Assembly: GCF_007677725.1 (NCBI RefSeq)
Contig: NZ_VEDF01000010.1
Span: 151,300 to 215,299 of the forward strand
Source of the DNA: Pseudomonas sp. URMO17WK12:I11
Lineage (GTDB): Bacteria > Pseudomonadota > Gammaproteobacteria > Pseudomonadales > Pseudomonadaceae
Direction of reading: 5' to 3'
Length of the DNA: 64,000 nucleotides
Each line of letters starts with the position of its first letter. The first letter of the stretch is position 1. This document shows, piece after piece, positions 43,901-52,624 of this stretch. The notes below the pieces were generated by a model. It was not told the DNA's origin, did no database searches, and saw only the letters and a list, made by a program, of their open reading frames with translations. The position numbers and the translations under genes were made by a program.

Positions 43901-46900
43901 GTTGACCAGGCCGCTGCCCAGCACATTGCCGGCGGCGTCCCGTACGGTGACCGTGGCGCCTGCTTCACCGGTGCCGCTGAGCACCAAGCCGTTGGCCGAC
44001 AAGGCGGTGACCACTGGATTGGCTGGTGGGGTGATGTCAGCAGCGGTGATGAACACCGGCTGCGACTCGCCGCCGAGCAGCGATCCGGCTGTTACCGAGA
44101 GGTTTTCGCCGTTGAGCTGCGGGGTGTTGAGGGTGATCGAAAAACCGCCATTGCCGATGTTGGCGCTGCCACTGCCGATCAGGTTGCCAGCGGCGTCGTA
44201 GACCCGGATGGACGCACCCGTGGTGGCCGTGCCCGTCAGGGTCAGGCCGTCAGCAGCCAGTGTGACGTTCAAGGGTGACGCCGGTGGAGGCACCAGTGGC
44301 GTCAGGTAAGTCTCCACCGCCGAGGTGTTATTGGCAGCATCGGTCTGGGTCACGGCGAGCGAGGCGCCCGAGCCTGGCGCAGGTTGCAGCGGGATCGAGA
44401 AATTGCCACCGCTGTCGACCTGGCCGGTACCGATGACACCACCATTGAAACTGACGGTCACGGTTGCGCCTGGTTCGCCGCGACCGGTGAGGATGTCATA
44501 GGTGGTGTTGACCCCCAGGTTGGTGACGATCTCTGGCGGCAGGGTGTCGAGGGTTTGGTACTCGGCAGGGATCGAGGTGTTGCCGGCGGCGTCGGTGGCA
44601 ATGACCGTCAGCAGCTGGCCGTTGTTCTGCGCAGGCGTCAGGGTCACAGTGAACGTCCCGCCGTCGGGCACGGTAACGGTACCGACCACCGTACCGGCGG
44701 GGTTGCGCACGCTGATGACACTGCCCACTTCGCCAGTGCCGCTGAGCAACGTGCCGTTGCCAGTGAGGGTCAGGTTGGCAGGCTGCGGCGGCGGCACCAG
44801 GTCGGGCGCGGTCAATTGCAGCGGCGCCGATGGATTGCCAGTCGCGTCCTGGGCAATCACCGTGAGGACCTGGCCATTGATCTGCGGCGTGTCGAGGTTG
44901 AGCACCAAGGTGCCGTCGGGGTCGATGGTGCCTTGGCCAACCAGATTGCCCTGGTTGTCGATCACCGTAACGCGCGCGCCGGCCTCACCGGTACCGATCA
45001 ACTGGGTGCCGCTGCCGTTGAGCGTGGCCACGACCGTGGCCGGCGGAGTGCTGTCCACAGCCAGCACCGTGCTGATCGGCGAGACGTTGCCGCTTGCGTC
45101 CTCCAGGGTCACTTGCAGGGTTTGGCCATTGAGCTGGGCTGCGTCCAGGTCGACCAGGAAGGTGCCGTTGGCCGCGACCGTGGTGGTGCCGATTTCAGTG
45201 GTGCCGACATACACCCGAACGGTGCTGCCGGGTTCCCCGGTGCCGCCCAGCTGGTCGCCAGCGGCGTTGAGCCGCAGGTTCAAGGCTGCCTCCGGAGGCG
45301 TCAGATCAGGTGCATTGACCGTGACCGGCGCGCTGATGTTGCCAGGTGGGTCGGCCTGCTGCACCGACAGCACCTGCTGATTGATCTGCGCCGGCGTGAG
45401 CTCGACGCGGAAGCTGCCATCGGCCAGCACCACGGTCGTCCCCAGTACCACGCCCGCGGCGTCGCTGACGGTGACGGTCGCGCCGACCTCGCCGCGACCA
45501 CTGACCACGCTGCCGTCGGCGTTGATGACGACATCGGTGAGGGCATCGGGTGGCGTGAAGTCGGGCGTTTGCAAACTGCTCGGTGGCGACACGTTGCCGG
45601 CAGCGTCGGCTTGGGTGAGGCTGAGCACTTCGGCATTGCCCAGCGCAGGGCTGAGGGTCACGGTGAAGTCGCCGCTGGCCTCGACGGTGGCGGTGCCGAT
45701 CGGATCGCCTGCGCCATTGCGCACGGTGACCAGCGCACCCGGCTCGCCGCGTCCGGTCAAGGTCACGCCGTCGCTGGAGATCGCAAGCTCTGCTGGCGCG
45801 GCCGGTGGCGTGATATCAGGCGCGATCACGGTGCCTGGGGTCGACTGATTGCCGGCGGCATCGGTCAGAATCACCTGCACCTGCTCACCGTTGGCTTGCG
45901 CGGGGCTCAGAGTCACTTGGAAGGTGCCGTTGTCGCGCACCACGGCCGTACCCAGAACGGTGCCATCGGTGGCTACCACGCGCACACTGGCGCCGGCTTC
46001 GCCGCTGCCGTCGAGCAGGCTGCCGCCGCTGGAGAAGGCCAATCCGCCAGGGGCGTCGGGGGCGATGCGGTCCGGGGCGGTCAGGCTGACGCTGTTGGAC
46101 TCGTTACCTGCCGCGTCGGCCTGGGCGGCGCTGAGCAATTCACCGTTGAGCTGCGCGGTGGCCAGGGTGATGCTGAAGTTGCCACTGGCATCGACCACGC
46201 CAGTGCCCAGCTCGATGCCACCCTGACCCAGCACGGTCACGTTCGCGCCGGCTTCGCCACGGCCGCTCAAGACCAGGCCGTCGCTGGACAAGACAAGGTT
46301 GCTCAGCGGTTGCGGCGCGGTGGTATCGGGCGCCTGCAGGTCCGCAGGCAGCGAAGCACTGCCGTCGCTGCCCACGGCGCTCACCTGCAGCAGCTCGCCA
46401 TTGGCCTGAACGCTGCCGAGGTTGACGCTGAAGGTGCCGTCAAGGGCGGTCGGCGACGAACCCAGCAATACACCGCCAGGGCCGTAGACATTGACCGTGC
46501 TGCCCAGCGCGGCGGTTCCGCTGACGACCAGGCCGTCGGCGGACAGCAGCAGGTTGTCTGGCGCGTCGGGCACCAGCGCGCCCGGTGCCAGGATGCTCTG
46601 TGCAGGCGAGACGTTTTGCGCCGCGTCGGCCTGTACCACGCTCACGCGTTCGCCGGTGATCGCGGCAGGGACAAGGGCGACGCTGAAGCGGCCATCGGCG
46701 CCGACGACCGCGGTGCCCAGGGGGCTACCATCGGCGGCACGCACCGTGACCGTAGCGCCTGCTTCACCGGTGCCAGTCAGCGTCGCGCCATCGGCCGAGA
46801 CTGCCAGGTTGGTCACTGCCTCAGGCGCCGTGGTGTCCGCTGCGGTGTAGGCGGCGGCGGGCGATACATTGCCCGCAGCGTCGGTCGCCGTCACCTGCAA

Positions 46901-49900
46901 GGTCTGACCGTTGGTCTGGGCGCTGGCCAGGGTGACCTGGAAGGTGCCGTTGCTGGCGGCCACTGCAGTGCCCAGCACGGTCCCGGCAGCATTGCGGACC
47001 GTCACTGTGCTGCCGGCCTCGGCGGTACCGCTCAGTTGCAGGCCGGTCGCCGCCAGGGCCAGTGCAGTCGGTGCTGCAGGCGCGGTGAAGTCAGGGGCCG
47101 TTACCGCAACGGCAGCCGAGGTATTGTTGCCGGCGTCGGTCTGCGTCACGCTCAGGCGCTGGGCATTGAGTTGGGCGCTGTCCAGGGTCAGGGTGAAGCT
47201 GCCGTTGGCGGCGACCTGGCCAGTACCGATGATGGTGCCATCGGGACCGCGCACGGTCACGCTGGCACCGGCTTCGCCCAGCCCGGTCAGCGTCAGGCCG
47301 TTGTTGTTGAGCACGACGTTGCTCAGGGCGGCGGGGGCGGTGAGGTCCGGGGTCGTTACACTCACGGCCGGCGACACGTTACCGGCTGCATCCACCTGGC
47401 TCACACCGAGGGCGCGGCCATCGGCTTGCGCGGTGGCGAAGTTCACGGTGAAGCGGCCATCGGCGCCTACCGTTGCGCTGCCCAGCACGCTGCCAGCGGC
47501 ATCGCGCACCTGCACGGTGGCACCCACCTCGCCGCTGCCGGAAAGCTGGCGGCCATCGGCGCTCAGCACCGGGTCGGTGACCGCAGCCGGCGGCGTGCGA
47601 TCTGGCGTGGCCAGGCTGGCCGGGCCGGAGACATTACCTGCGGCATCGCTCAAGGTCACCTGCAGCGCGCTGCCGGTGGTTTGTGCGCTGGGCAGGGTGA
47701 TCTGGAATTGCCCGCTCTGGTTGACCGTGCCGGTGGCCAGGATCGCCCCGCTGGCATCGCGCACCGTGACCAGCGCCCCCGCTTCGCCTTGGCCACTGAC
47801 CACGGTGGCGGCGTTGTTCAGGCTCAGCCCGGTGGCGGCGCCCGGCGCTTGCAGGTCCGCAGCCTGGACGGTGGCGGCCAGCGAGACATTGCCGGCGGCA
47901 TCGGCCTGGGTGATGGTGAGGTTCTGGGCATTGGCCTGCGCAGGCACCAAGGTCACGTTGAACAGGCCGTTGCTGCCCACCACGGCGGTGCCGAGCAATG
48001 TCCCGCTGGCATCGCTGACGCTGACCGTTGCGCCTACTTCACCACGGCCAGTCACCAGGCTGCCGCTGCGGTTGATCGCAACGTCCGCAGGCGCATCGGG
48101 CGGCGTGGTGTCTGCCGCAACGATGGTGGCGGGCACCGAAGGCGCGCCGCTTGCCGAGGCGCGCGCCGTGACGTTCAGGGTTTGGGCGTTGAGCAGGGCA
48201 TTGGCGAAGAAGATGCGGAAGATGCCGTCGCTGCCCACCGTGGCACTGCCCAGTGTGGTGCCGGCAGAGGTGACGGTAATCAGGCTGCCGACCGTGCCTT
48301 CACCGGTCAGCAGGAAGCCATCGGCGCTCAGGCTGAGGTTGCTTGGTGCAGCCAGTTCAGCGCCGGTTGGCCCCGCTACGTTGATGCCAGTTTCATTGTT
48401 GCCGCCGTCGCGCACCACCAGTTGCACGTTGTCGCCCGCTTGCAGCGGCGGATCCACCGTGACCACGAACGAGCCGTCCGCTGCCACGACCGCTGTACCC
48501 AGCTCGGTCGTGCCATCGCGCACGATGACCGTGGTGCCGGCCTCGGCGGTGCCGCTGATGAGGGCGCCATCCGGGCTCACGGCGATGTCCGTGGCCGCCG
48601 CTGGCGGTGTGGTGTCCGCAGCGCTGACCGGGGTCGGCAGGGTGCTGTTGCCGGCGGCATCGGTAACCACCACGGTGACGGTTTCGCCATTGAGCAACGC
48701 AGGCGTCAACGGCACGCTGAAGCTGCCGTCAGGGTTGACTGCCTGCGTGGTCTCGACGCCAGTTGGGCTGATTACCGTGACCGACGCTGCGCCGGGCGCA
48801 GTGCCGGTCAGGGCCAGGCCATCGGCGCTGATCGCAAGGTCGCCCGGCACTGCGGGCGGGGTCAGGTCAGGCGCAGTGGCCTGGCCGGCAGCCGATGCGA
48901 TGCCCTGGGCGTCGACCTGGATGACGGAGAGGACCTCGCCATCCAGTTGTGGCGGGGTCAACGCGACGCTGAAACTGCCCCCGGCCGGCACTACGACGCT
49001 GCCCAGCAAATCGCCAGCCGCGTTGCGCACCTGCACGGTGGCGCCCACTTCACCGCTGCCCAGCACAAGGGTGCCGTCGGCGCTGACCTGCAAAGCGCCA
49101 GGGACGTCTGGGCCGCTGGTGTCGGCGGCAGTGTACGGTGTCGAGCCGGAGGCATTGCCAGCGGCATCGGTCAGTACCACGGACACGGTCTGGCCGTTGG
49201 TCTGCGCAGGCGTGAGCGTGACGCTGAAGTTGCCGTCGGCGTCGACCACGTCGCTGCCGAGCAACTGCCCGGCAGCATCGCGCACCTGCACCGTGGCGCC
49301 AGGTTCGCCCTGGCCGCTCAGCACCAGGCCATCGCCACTCAGGGCAAGGCCTTGCGCAGGTGCCGGCGGCTGCAGGTCGGCGGCCGTGATGGTATTGACT
49401 GGGGAGACGTTGTTGCCGCCATCGACCTGCACCACGGTCAAGGTCTGGCCGTTGAGCTGGGGAGGATCGAGGGTCACGCTGAAACTGCCATCGGCCTGCA
49501 CCACGGCGCTGCCCAGGACGGCGCCGTCGGCGCCGGTCACCTGGACCTGCGCGCCGGCCTCACCGGTGCCGCTGAGCAGCGCACCATCGCTGGACAGCGC
49601 CAGGTCGGCGGTGCTGACTGGCGCGGTGGTGTCTGGCGCCGCCAGAGCGACGCTGACCGACACGTTGCCAGTCGGATCGCGTTGTTCGACGGTCAGGGCC
49701 TGGCCGTTGTTCTGCGCGCTGTCGAGGGTCACGCTGAAGTTGCCATCGACGCCGACCACAGCGGTGCCCAGCACAGCGCCGTTCGGGCCCCGTACGGTAA
49801 CCGTTGCACCCGCTTCGCCGGTCCCGGTGACGGTGCTGCCGGTGCCATCGATGGCCGGCGTGCCGACCGCTTGCGGCGCGGTGGTGTCCGGTGCGATGAA

Positions 49901-52408
49901 GGTGACCGGCCCGGCACTGTTGCCCTGGCTGTCGGTAGCCTCCACCGACAGGCTTTCGCCGTTGCGCTGGGGCTGGCTGAGGGTGACATTGAAACGCCCG
50001 TCGGCGCCCACCGTGGTGGTACCCAGCACTGTGCCGTCGGCAGCGCGCACGGTGACGATCGAGCCAGCCTGGCCCTCACCGGTGAGTTGCAGGCCGGTCA
50101 CATCCACGGCCAAGGCCGAAGGCTGCAGCGGGCCGTCCAGATCAGGTGCGGTGAAGGGCGCGCTCGAGCTGTTGCCGGCGCCGTCGCGCAGCACCACGTC
50201 CAGAACCTGGCCATCGGTCTGAGGCGCGTCGAGGATGACCGTGAAGGTGCCATTGGGGGCCACCACGCCAGTGCCCAGCAGCACCCCTTGGGCGTTGGTG
50301 ACCTCGACCGTCGCACCGATTTCGCCACGGCCGGTCAGGGTCACGCCATCGGCGGCGAGCTGCAGATCGCTGGCTTGGTTCGGCGCGGTGATGTCGGGCG
50401 CGCCTATCTGGGTGGGCAGCGAGCTGTTGCCATCGGTGTCGATCGCCACCACATCGAGCAGTTCGCCATTGGCCTGGGCCGGGGTGAGTGGCAGGGTGAA
50501 GGTGCCGTCATTACCTACCTGGACGCTGCCGATCACCGCACCGCTGGCATCGCGGACCTCTACCAGGCTACCGGCCGGCGCGGTGCCGGTCAGGCTGCTG
50601 CCGTCAGGGCTCAGTAGCAGATCGGCTGGGCTTTGCGGTACCGCGGCAGCCGGTACGATCACGGTGAGCGGGTCCGAAGGGTTGCCTGCTGGGTCGGTCT
50701 GCACCAGAACGACCGTTTGACCCGCGCTGACTGGGCCACTCAGCTCGACCAGGAAGGTGCCATTGGCCGTCACCACGCCGCTGCCGAGCACGGCGCCATC
50801 GGCATCGCGCACTTGCACGGTAGCACCCGGTTCACCGCGACCGCTGACTACCACGCTGCCGTTGCCGATGATCACGTTGCTGATGATCGCAGGTGGCGTG
50901 GTATCCGGGACGGTGTAATCGAGCGGGGCAGAGCTGTTGCCGGCCGCGTCGGTCACGGTGACGGCCAGGTGTTCACCGTCGGTTTGCGCAGGGTTCAAGG
51001 TGAGGCTGAAGCTGCCATCGGCAGCGACGATGGCGCTGCCAATCAGCGTGCCGTTGACATCGCGCACTTCCACGCGTGCACCGGGCTCCGCCGTACCGGT
51101 CAGGGTCACGCCATCGGCGAGGGCCAGCCCGGTCGGTTGCCCGGGCGCCTGCAGGTCAGGCGCAGTCAGCGGGCTGGCAGCCGATACGTTGCCGTCGGCA
51201 TCGGTCAACGTCACTTGCAGCGACGAGCCGTCGGTCACGGGTGTGGTCAGTTGCAGGTTGAACGTGCCATCGGCTTGCACCGTGCCTGTGCCGATCACCT
51301 GGCCCTGGTCGTTGAGCACAGTGACCGTCGTGCCTGCCTCACCGCGCCCCGAGACGGTGCGGCCATCGGCGCTGATGAGCAGATCGCTGGCGGGCTGGGG
51401 AGGGGTGGTGTCGGGTGGGTTGCCGAGGCCGTCGTCAGGGGCAGTGATCACGGTGCCGCTGGAAACGTTACCTGCCGTGTCGGTGATGGTCACCTGCAAG
51501 GCCTGACCGTCGGTCTGGGGCGGCTGCAAGGTGACGCTGAACTGGCCATCGGCGCCAGCAACCGCGCTGCCCAGTAGCGCGCCGTCGGCACCGCGCACCT
51601 CGACGGTGGCGCCGGGCTCGGTGCGGCCAGTGACCGTGTCGCCTTGCGGGCTGACAGCGAGATCGGTCGGTGCGACCGGTGCGGTGGTATCGGGTGCGGT
51701 GACGGTGCCGGCTTGCGACGTGTTGCCGGCCGCATCGGTGAGGCTGACCGTGAGATTCTCGCCGTTGGCCTGAGGGCTGCTGAGGGCGACGTCGAAGCTG
51801 CCGTCGGCATTCACCGTGCCGGTTCCGATCAGATTGCCCGCTGGATCGAAGACATTCACCCGCGCCCCGGCTTCGCCGCGGCCGCTCAGGCGCAGGCCAT
51901 CGGGCGATACCAGCAGGTCGATCGGCGTGGCGGGGGCCGTCGTGTCGCCTGGTGCACCACCGCCGCCGCCGCCACCACCACCGCCGCTTGCCGCTGCCGC
52001 TACGCCGCCTGCGCCTAGCAGGCCAAGCGCGGCAAAGGCGAAGGTCGATGTTTCGTTGCCTGCCGTGCCGATGCCAGCCACCAACTCGTCGAGCGATTTC
52101 ACCTCATCGAAGGTAAAGCCGGTAAAGGCCGTCGAATCGTAGTTGGCGTGCCACAGGGTGCCGTCTTCGCCGACGAAGACCATGTCGCTGGCAACCCCTG
52201 CCTGGTCAACGGCGAAGAAGTTGCCGACGGTGACCTTCTCTCCGGACTTGAGCGTGACGATCAGGTCCTGCCCGCGCCGGGTGACGGTGGCCACCTGGTC
52301 GGGCGCTACGGGCATCTGCACCACGCCAGGGCTGTTGAGGGTGATGTTGCCCCAGGCATTCTGGGTGGCTACGGCGGATTGCTTATCGGCGACGACGATG
52401 TTGTCCAT
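40928..52408 (-). CDS. Giant LapF-like surface adhesin, 3826 residues, 35 Ig-like repeats
   Basis: A type I secreted adhesin, the counterpart of P. putida LapF, which works in cell-cell contact and biofilm maturation. Layout: BapA-type prefix domain (1-120); hydrophobic stretch 122-140 (FAFAALGLLGAGGVAAAA); a run of ten Gly (142-151); 35 tandem Ig-like repeats of ~85 residues (155-3128), each opening near D-x-T-P/A-P and holding SGxGEAGAxVxV and ADGSFxVxL; a C-terminal part (3129-3826) with two VCBS-like units (GTLLINADGSYTYT, GTLLVQADGSYTYT), short RTX-like Ca-binding bits (LEGGAGNDTL) and an uncleaved secretion signal ending LWVQNSIHVV. No LapG-type TAAG/PAAG site stands out. The ATG at 52408 has GGGAG upstream. 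LapF of P. putida KT2440 is, as I recall, much longer (~6300). High confidence in type; orthology is by context and recall. Confidence 0.92.
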   Translation of the reverse strand: MDNIVVADKQSAVATQNAWGNITLNSPGVVQMPVAPDQVATVTRRGQDLIVTLKSGEKVTVGNFFAVDQAGVASDMVFVGEDGTLWHANYDSTAFTGFTFDEVKSLDELVAGIGTAGNETSTFAFAALGLLGAGGVAAAASGGGGGGGGGGAPGDTTAPATPIDLLVSPDGLRLSGRGEAGARVNVFDPAGNLIGTGTVNADGSFDVALSSPQANGENLTVSLTDAAGNTSQAGTVTAPDTTAPVAPTDLAVSPQGDTVTGRTEPGATVEVRGADGALLGSAVAGADGQFSVTLQPPQTDGQALQVTITDTAGNVSSGTVITAPDDGLGNPPDTTPPQPASDLLISADGRTVSGRGEAGTTVTVLNDQGQVIGTGTVQADGTFNLQLTTPVTDGSSLQVTLTDADGNVSAASPLTAPDLQAPGQPTGLALADGVTLTGTAEPGARVEVRDVNGTLIGSAIVAADGSFSLTLNPAQTDGEHLAVTVTDAAGNSSAPLDYTVPDTTPPAIISNVIIGNGSVVVSGRGEPGATVQVRDADGAVLGSGVVTANGTFLVELSGPVSAGQTVVLVQTDPAGNPSDPLTVIVPAAAVPQSPADLLLSPDGSSLTGTAPAGSLVEVRDASGAVIGSVQVGNDGTFTLPLTPAQANGELLDVVAIDTDGNSSLPTQIGAPDITAPNQASDLQLAADGVTLTGRGEIGATVEVTNAQGVLLGTGVVAPNGTFTVILDAPQTDGQVLDVVLRDGAGNSSSAPFTAPDLDGPLQPSALAVDVTGLQLTGEGQAGSIVTVRAADGTVLGTTTVGADGRFNVTLSQPQRNGESLSVEATDSQGNSAGPVTFIAPDTTAPQAVGTPAIDGTGSTVTGTGEAGATVTVRGPNGAVLGTAVVGVDGNFSVTLDSAQNNGQALTVEQRDPTGNVSVSVALAAPDTTAPVSTADLALSSDGALLSGTGEAGAQVQVTGADGAVLGSAVVQADGSFSVTLDPPQLNGQTLTVVQVDGGNNVSPVNTITAADLQPPAPAQGLALSGDGLVLSGQGEPGATVQVRDAAGQLLGSDVVDADGNFSVTLTPAQTNGQTVSVVLTDAAGNASGSTPYTAADTSGPDVPGALQVSADGTLVLGSGEVGATVQVRNAAGDLLGSVVVPAGGSFSVALTPPQLDGEVLSVIQVDAQGIASAAGQATAPDLTPPAVPGDLAISADGLALTGTAPGAASVTVISPTGVETTQAVNPDGSFSVPLTPALLNGETVTVVVTDAAGNSTLPTPVSAADTTPPAAATDIAVSPDGALISGTAEAGTTVIVRDGTTELGTAVVAADGSFVVTVDPPLQAGDNVQLVVRDGGNNETGINVAGPTGAELAAPSNLSLSADGFLLTGEGTVGSLITVTSAGTTLGSATVGSDGIFRIFFANALLNAQTLNVTARASASGAPSVPATIVAADTTPPDAPADVAINRSGSLVTGRGEVGATVSVSDASGTLLGTAVVGSNGLFNVTLVPAQANAQNLTITQADAAGNVSLAATVQAADLQAPGAATGLSLNNAATVVSGQGEAGALVTVRDASGAILATGTVNQSGQFQITLPSAQTTGSALQVTLSDAAGNVSGPASLATPDRTPPAAVTDPVLSADGRQLSGSGEVGATVQVRDAAGSVLGSATVGADGRFTVNFATAQADGRALGVSQVDAAGNVSPAVSVTTPDLTAPAALSNVVLNNNGLTLTGLGEAGASVTVRGPDGTIIGTGQVAANGSFTLTLDSAQLNAQRLSVTQTDAGNNTSAAVAVTAPDFTAPAAPTALALAATGLQLSGTAEAGSTVTVRNAAGTVLGTAVAASNGTFQVTLASAQTNGQTLQVTATDAAGNVSPAAAYTAADTTAPEAVTNLAVSADGATLTGTGEAGATVTVRAADGSPLGTAVVGADGRFSVALVPAAITGERVSVVQADAAQNVSPAQSILAPGALVPDAPDNLLLSADGLVVSGTAALGSTVNVYGPGGVLLGSSPTALDGTFSVNLGSVQANGELLQVSAVGSDGSASLPADLQAPDTTAPQPLSNLVLSSDGLVLSGRGEAGANVTVLGQGGIELGTGVVDASGNFSITLATAQLNGELLSAAQADAAGNESNSVSLTAPDRIAPDAPGGLAFSSGGSLLDGSGEAGASVRVVATDGTVLGTAVVRDNGTFQVTLSPAQANGEQVQVILTDAAGNQSTPGTVIAPDITPPAAPAELAISSDGVTLTGRGEPGALVTVRNGAGDPIGTATVEASGDFTVTLSPALGNAEVLSLTQADAAGNVSPPSSLQTPDFTPPDALTDVVINADGSVVSGRGEVGATVTVSDAAGVVLGTTVVLADGSFRVELTPAQINQQVLSVQQADPPGNISAPVTVNAPDLTPPEAALNLRLNAAGDQLGGTGEPGSTVRVYVGTTEIGTTTVAANGTFLVDLDAAQLNGQTLQVTLEDASGNVSPISTVLAVDSTPPATVVATLNGSGTQLIGTGEAGARVTVIDNQGNLVGQGTIDPDGTLVLNLDTPQINGQVLTVIAQDATGNPSAPLQLTAPDLVPPPQPANLTLTGNGTLLSGTGEVGSVISVRNPAGTVVGTVTVPDGGTFTVTLTPAQNNGQLLTVIATDAAGNTSIPAEYQTLDTLPPEIVTNLGVNTTYDILTGRGEPGATVTVSFNGGVIGTGQVDSGGNFSIPLQPAPGSGASLAVTQTDAANNTSAVETYLTPLVPPPASPLNVTLAADGLTLTGTATTGASIRVYDAAGNLIGSGSANIGNGGFSITLNTPQLNGENLSVTAGSLLGGESQPVFITAADITPPANPVVTALSANGLVLSGTGEAGATVTVRDAAGNVLGSGLVNGAGGFAINLSSAQLNGQVLSLTQADAASNVSGSTAFTAPDTQAPLAPTNLQLSAGGTLLTGTGEPGATVTVQGPGGPLGTAVVQPDGSFTVALSSAQANGQTLLVRQADAAGNQSGSTGITAPDTTPPTAPVAAINANGTAVTGAGEVGSTVTVRNSAGAVLGTATVGSNGLFVVSLSAAQIDNQALSVTLTDAAGNTSTATPLTAPDFTPPANAANLVISADGSTLTGTGEVGATVTVRSATGTVLQTAVVQPNGSFSVTLNPPQDNGQVLSVTLTDPRSNVSGNVNITAPDVDANAPVVASDNLATATVNLAPVTATQTYSDSFTTLLSGFSKTFTWTVGAGTTVDPTLTLTTNSVLALLNNATFTLQVKNASGAWVNLAVGNTQGLLDLIILPIGLQVDIGSLQAGDYRLTVASGGIGLVTQVTTTLDIAATSLTQFTGVGTAVSGNVVTDPGTDGTVDARGPDSGAVLQVLKNGVYVAAGSGTTVQGQYGTLLINADGSYTYTPNGSPASVGKVDVFNYQLVHPNGLSDGANLYVRIDSPQANEIWNNGNLGAPATVVDAVNDIDSTSITLANRVDTSSSTLGTLALPVIGSRSATYTTTVAADTTANLQVVVNSTNLLALLNGTTIDLLKLNPATGQYVVVQSVGGASLVSLLGGGAGYTFQNQAAGAYQVRVTAGGIGLASSITTSVNATTTHLNEFVVSGYTPVTGNLITDPTGADNLGSALTVLSVLTAAGTYAIPGYNGVSVTGTYGTLLVQADGSYTYTLKSGLTSVAVGKQDVFTYELTHPNGTTDTATLTVNLNNASGARAFSALVADTDDDHVALASVAAAAGSEALLGSDADDHLVASQGGQVTLEGGAGNDTLEVIDQNFASVDGGSGTDTLLWGGGDASIDLGALAERIHNIEVIDLNDTSAVALTLNLADVVAVTEPGNDTLIIKGDNNDTLHMTDNWNLVGNHSAEGIDYNQYTAQEDPSHHLWVQNSIHVV
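43025..51946 (-). repeat. Tandem array of 35 coding repeats, ~255 bp each
   Basis: The array encodes residues 155-3128 of the adhesin, 2974 residues or 35 x 85. I counted the units by their shared opening (DTTAPxxP, DLTPP, DFTPP and variants). Units are diverged rather than identical; unit 3 carries a short insertion (DGLGNPPD) and a few openings are altered (units 6, 15, 22, 31). Divergence lowers but does not remove the chance of recombination changing copy number. Confidence 0.9.
51956..51985. repeat. GCC/ACC triplet run coding for ten glycines
   Basis: A pure run of ten Gly codons (GGC and GGT) in the adhesin linker between its hydrophobic stretch and the first repeat. In-frame slippage here could change linker length without breaking the gene. 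Confidence 0.8.
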
Positions 52409-52624
52409 GACTGCTCCCTGCTGGATTTCGGCACACAGGCTCGACTTCGGCGATCCTTGACCCGCGCAACGCGCCAGGCATGACGCGGTACACAGGGCCG
52501 GCCAGGGTGATGGCCGTGTAACCGGAGATTAGGGAGATATAGCAGTCCAGAAAATCGCCACCAGATGGCTTTGGCGGTAGTCGTTTAGTTAATGAACTTA
52601 GGCCTTAGTCCTTTCGTAGAAGGG
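52409..52624. other. Adhesin upstream region, 216 bp
   Basis: This lies between the adhesin start and the norR stop and must hold the adhesin promoter. On the leftward strand CTGCTATATC (complement of 52535-52544) resembles a sigma-S -10 with upstream TGC, about 130 bp before the ATG, in line with the known RpoS dependence of P. putida lapF. No clear FleQ site was recognised. Confidence 0.35.

Noticed and set aside
40937..50617. Very long open frames on the + strand opposite the adhesin (40937-44278, 44384-50617, 46911-50222)
   Set aside because: They are mirror images of a GC-rich repeated gene. Their translations are His/Gly/Ala-rich or Ser/Pro/Thr/Val-rich without any domain, and the minus-strand frame explains the region fully.
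43025..51946. Regular repeats at first suggesting a CRISPR array
   Set aside because: Units are ~255 bp, coding, diverged and contiguous with no spacers; they encode protein repeats.
52409..52624. Direct repeat CTTAG-GC-CTTAG near 52595-52606 considered as an operator
   Set aside because: Short, imperfect and on the far side of the presumed promoter from the adhesin; no support beyond chance.
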